Part shown: one piece after another, positions 14,205-16,144 of the stretch | Layout: every line of letters starts with the position of its first letter | Position numbering within the stretch: position 1 is the first letter of the stretch | NCBI GenBank assembly: GCA_934255435.1 | Contig: CAKQNZ010000033.1 | Location: forward strand, 1 to 16,144 | DNA: 16,144 nt | From: an uncultured Clostridia bacterium | GTDB lineage: Bacteria > Bacillota > Clostridia > Peptostreptococcales > Anaerovoracaceae | Direction of reading: 5' to 3' | Made by a program: the position numbers and the translations under genes | The notes under the pieces: model-generated | The model's input: only the letters and a program-made list of their open reading frames with translations | What the model was told of the DNA's origin: nothing | Database searches by the model: none

Positions 14205-14987
14205 ATGAAGAAGAAGGGAATAAAACTCATAATATCCTTTGCAGCCCTTGCAGCTGTAGCTGCCGTCATAGCAGCATATTTCCTGATCCCTGATGATATA
14301 AGGAAGATAACAGGGATAGAAGATGGACAGGAACTTTATATAGGTGAGACGACAGAACCTGACTATGATATAAAGCCTGCGAAATTCAATGACAGGAAGA
14401 GCCAGCTGAAATTCACTGTGTCAGACAGTGAAGTAGCGTCGGTGGACGACAAAGGCAGCATCAAAGCAAACAAGCTGGGAGAGACTGTCCTGACGATATC
14501 AGTGATGGACTATACCGAAGATGTCACCCTCAAGGTGGTGCCGAAGGTGAAGGATATAAAAGGCGTGAAGAAAACCATATCACTGACAGAGGGCAATTCT
14601 GTCAAACTTTCTCCGGAGATAGTGCCTGCTGAAGACCGTTTCAAGGACGAGAAGATATCGTATGCAGTAAAGGACCGCAAAACAGCCTCTGTGACAAAGA
14701 ACGGAACTGTCAAAGGAAAGAAACCCGGAAAGACAGTCATAACCATGAGCTGCGGAGGATACAAGGAGAAGATCACAGTCAGAGTCAACGAATACATACC
14801 TGAGCCTGAACCGACAGCATCACCGTCAGTATCGACACCGACACAGCAGTACTATCCGACATCAGGAAGCAGCAGCTCAGGCAGCCGTTCATCAGGATCA
14901 GGAAACAGCAGTTCAGGAAGCAGCTCCAGCAGTAAATCAACCAATAAAGACAGTAATGCAAAAGGTGTCAAAGGTGACTTTGATTAA
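14205..14987 (+). CDS. Kinase-less twin of the receptor kinase TM and BIG2-like ectodomain
   Basis: A 260-residue membrane-anchored protein. After a short basic cytosolic end (M-K-K-K-G-I-K) there is one membrane helix (about 7-28), then L-I-P and a G-I-E-D motif. Two BIG2-like Ig repeats follow (about 37-112 and 116-196), a P-E-P-x-P linker, a Ser/Gly tract and a terminal G-D-F-D. This order matches residues 369-610 of the kinase at 1047-2909 almost end to end: L-I-P, G-I-[ED]-D, Y-I-G-[DE]-T, P-D-Y, K-L-G-E, D-E-K-I-S-Y, P-G-K and G-D-F-D are shared. By eye about two in five positions are identical. It has no kinase domain, so it may be a co-receptor, decoy or structural partner competing for the same surface ligand. 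GGGAG at 14192-14196 precedes the ATG and overlaps the upstream stop. Confidence 0.9.
   Translation: MKKKGIKLIISFAALAAVAAVIAAYFLIPDDIRKITGIEDGQELYIGETTEPDYDIKPAKFNDRKSQLKFTVSDSEVASVDDKGSIKANKLGETVLTISVMDYTEDVTLKVVPKVKDIKGVKKTISLTEGNSVKLSPEIVPAEDRFKDEKISYAVKDRKTASVTKNGTVKGKKPGKTVITMSCGGYKEKITVRVNEYIPEPEPTASPSVSTPTQQYYPTSGSSSSGSRSSGSGNSSSGSSSSSKSTNKDSNAKGVKGDFD
14862..14939 (+). repeat. Ser/Gly low-complexity tract in the kinase-less twin
   Basis: Residues 220-245 are Ser and Gly with a few Arg, Asn and Lys, in repeated SSGS units, matching the tail of the receptor kinase. It is probably a flexible surface spacer. Confidence 0.7.
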
Positions 14988-15036
14988 CATGAACAGCTTG
15001 TATAACACGATATAACTAAATGAGAGGAGAAGAAAC

Positions 15037-16144
15037 ATGTATGAAAAAACAGTACCTCGCAGGTATCTGTATCTGCTGGCACTCATCATAGCCTTTTTAC
15101 TGGCAGCGATGATTATTGGCAGCGACAAAGCAGAAGCAGCGACACTGAACAGTCCACGGATAGTGAAAGATAGTTCGATGGAGTCAGGACAGAAAGTCAC
15201 ATGGGACTGCATCTATTTCGGAAGCTATCCACAGACGGAAGTCGTATGTGAGAAAGATGCAGCGGCTCTGAGTAATATCATGAATATGATAAGAAATTAC
15301 ATGATAGACTACACTAAAGTATCACAGACTGAATGGGACAAGATCACAGGAGCAGCTTATGACAGCAATGGTGATGCTGTCGTGAATGGCGTCAGATACA
15401 GACGTATCAGAAGCAGTGAGGTCCCGAGTGCGTCCTCCGGAATCAGTTATATGTATGACTGGAACGATTCAGAGGACTATCACTATTTCAGATATGAACC
15501 TGTGAAATGGAGAGTCCTCAAAGTCAATGGAAATACTGCATTGCTGATGGCTGACAGGGCTATCGACAACCAGCCATACAGTGGAGATGGTCTCAGTATC
15601 ACATGGGAGAACAGCACTATCAGAAGCTATCTTAACGGGTATGGCAGAAGCTATAATGAGAATGGCAAAGACTACAGCAGCAATAATCTGATGGACTCAG
15701 CTTTTGATGCAAAAGAGCAGAGTGCAATAAAGACAACTTATGTATTGAACAAAAACAGTGTGAGATACAATACAAACGGAGGAAACAATACCAATGATAA
15801 AATTTTCCTTCTGTCTCAGTCGGAGCTGTATGCGGGAGCAGAAGCTGCAGCATATGGATTCATAAGTTCGAATGACGATACTGATGAAGCTAAATTCTGT
15901 GAAAGCACGACATATGCCAAGGCCATGGGTGCTGCAGTGATTGAAAATACATATAATGACTGTTACTGGTGGACCAGATCTCCTGGCCGTGAGACGTACA
16001 ATGCAGCATATATTGCATACGGAAGATGTGAGAATTTTGGTCAAAGTGCTACAGGAAGTGGTGCTGTACGTCCTGCACTGAACCTTGATATTTCATCCCA
16101 GGTATGGGAATATGCTGATACCGTTGAAAGTGATTCACAGACAA
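15037..16144 (+). CDS. DUF6273 domain surface protein (3' truncated by window)
   Basis: The frame stays open from the ATG at 15037 to the window edge, giving 369 residues. AGGAG at 15025-15029 lies seven bases upstream. The protein begins M-Y-E-K-T-V-P-R-R, then a hydrophobic segment (10-28) and K-A-E-A-A-T, a signal peptide with a plausible cut near Ala35, or an uncleaved anchor. The rest fits DUF6273: F-G-S-Y-P-Q (61-66), V-K-W-R-V-L (156-161), a D-N-Q-P-Y stretch, W-E-N-S-T-I-R-S-Y-L-N (190-200), D-K-I-F-L-L-S (254-260), Y-W-W-T-R-S-P-G (310-317) and V-R-P-A-L-N-L-D (344-351). DUF6273 is common in exported clostridial proteins and its function is unknown. Further domains probably follow beyond the edge. 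The gap from the previous gene is 49 bases, one of the widest here, with no terminator. Confidence 0.88.
   Translation, partial: MYEKTVPRRYLYLLALIIAFLLAAMIIGSDKAEAATLNSPRIVKDSSMESGQKVTWDCIYFGSYPQTEVVCEKDAAALSNIMNMIRNYMIDYTKVSQTEWDKITGAAYDSNGDAVVNGVRYRRIRSSEVPSASSGISYMYDWNDSEDYHYFRYEPVKWRVLKVNGNTALLMADRAIDNQPYSGDGLSITWENSTIRSYLNGYGRSYNENGKDYSSNNLMDSAFDAKEQSAIKTTYVLNKNSVRYNTNGGNNTNDKIFLLSQSELYAGAEAAAYGFISSNDDTDEAKFCESTTYAKAMGAAVIENTYNDCYWWTRSPGRETYNAAYIAYGRCENFGQSATGSGAVRPALNLDISSQVWEYADTVESDSQT

Noticed and set aside
14980..15016. Promoter-like TTGATT then TATAAC (15-base spacing), with TATAAC repeated ten bases later
   Set aside because: The spacing is short, the -35 match is poor and it overlaps the previous stop codon. 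A weak internal promoter before the DUF6273 gene is possible but not supported.
239..16144. Type VII (ESX), type VI or tellurite-resistance (Ter) operon
   Set aside because: No WXG100 protein, FtsK/EssC ATPase, sheath, baseplate, TerD or TerC homologue is seen. Only the kinase/PP2C/FHA/vWA regulatory types are shared.

Overview
The window looks like part of a Bacillota (Clostridia-type) chromosome. Every supported gene lies on the plus strand, starts are mostly preceded by AGGAGG-like ribosome binding sites, and Ile is often ATA and Arg often AGA/AGG. Several products have Gram-positive-style signal peptides or single membrane anchors followed by bacterial Ig-like (BIG2-like) ectodomains. I cannot name the genus. 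There are no RNA genes, CRISPR arrays, insertion sequences, or convincing promoters or terminators. The largest gap between genes is 52 bases, so the window reads as one long operon, or part of one, entered and left in mid-gene.

Layout. (a) 1-209: 3' end of a secreted Ig/Fn3-like protein. (b) 239-4961: PP2C phosphatase, transmembrane Ser/Thr kinase with two BIG2-like ectodomains, zinc-ribbon FHA protein, and an extracellular vWA protein with a cytosolic FHA tail. (c) 4981-7808: soluble kinase-FHA fusion, second PP2C (overlapping by ATGA), second zinc-ribbon FHA protein. (d) 7810-10528: three multi-pass membrane proteins, each ending in a cytosolic FHA domain. (e) 10557-16144: surface proteins. 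These are a zinc-ribbon/TM protein with a 745-residue unrecognised ectodomain, a secreted WSxW/BIG2-like/Fn3-like protein, a kinase-less twin of the receptor kinase's TM and ectodomain, and a truncated DUF6273 protein.

How the parts may work together. The cluster holds two writers (kinases), two erasers (PP2C) and seven readers (FHA domains). At least six of its proteins have surface-exposed domains, and several sensors cross the membrane. The two zinc-ribbon FHA proteins and one membrane FHA protein carry [DE]-x-T-[VIL]-[GA]-hydrophobic motifs just before their FHA domains. These are plausible phosphothreonine docking sites, because FHA domains read pThr together with the +3 residue. I infer a trans-envelope phospho-signalling complex that senses or controls a surface assembly. 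No ESX/type VII, type VI, Tad or Ter-resistance partner genes are visible here, so the output is unknown. The kinase/PP2C/FHA set occurs twice, and the secreted protein and the kinase ectodomain each have a second copy, so the locus probably grew by internal duplication.
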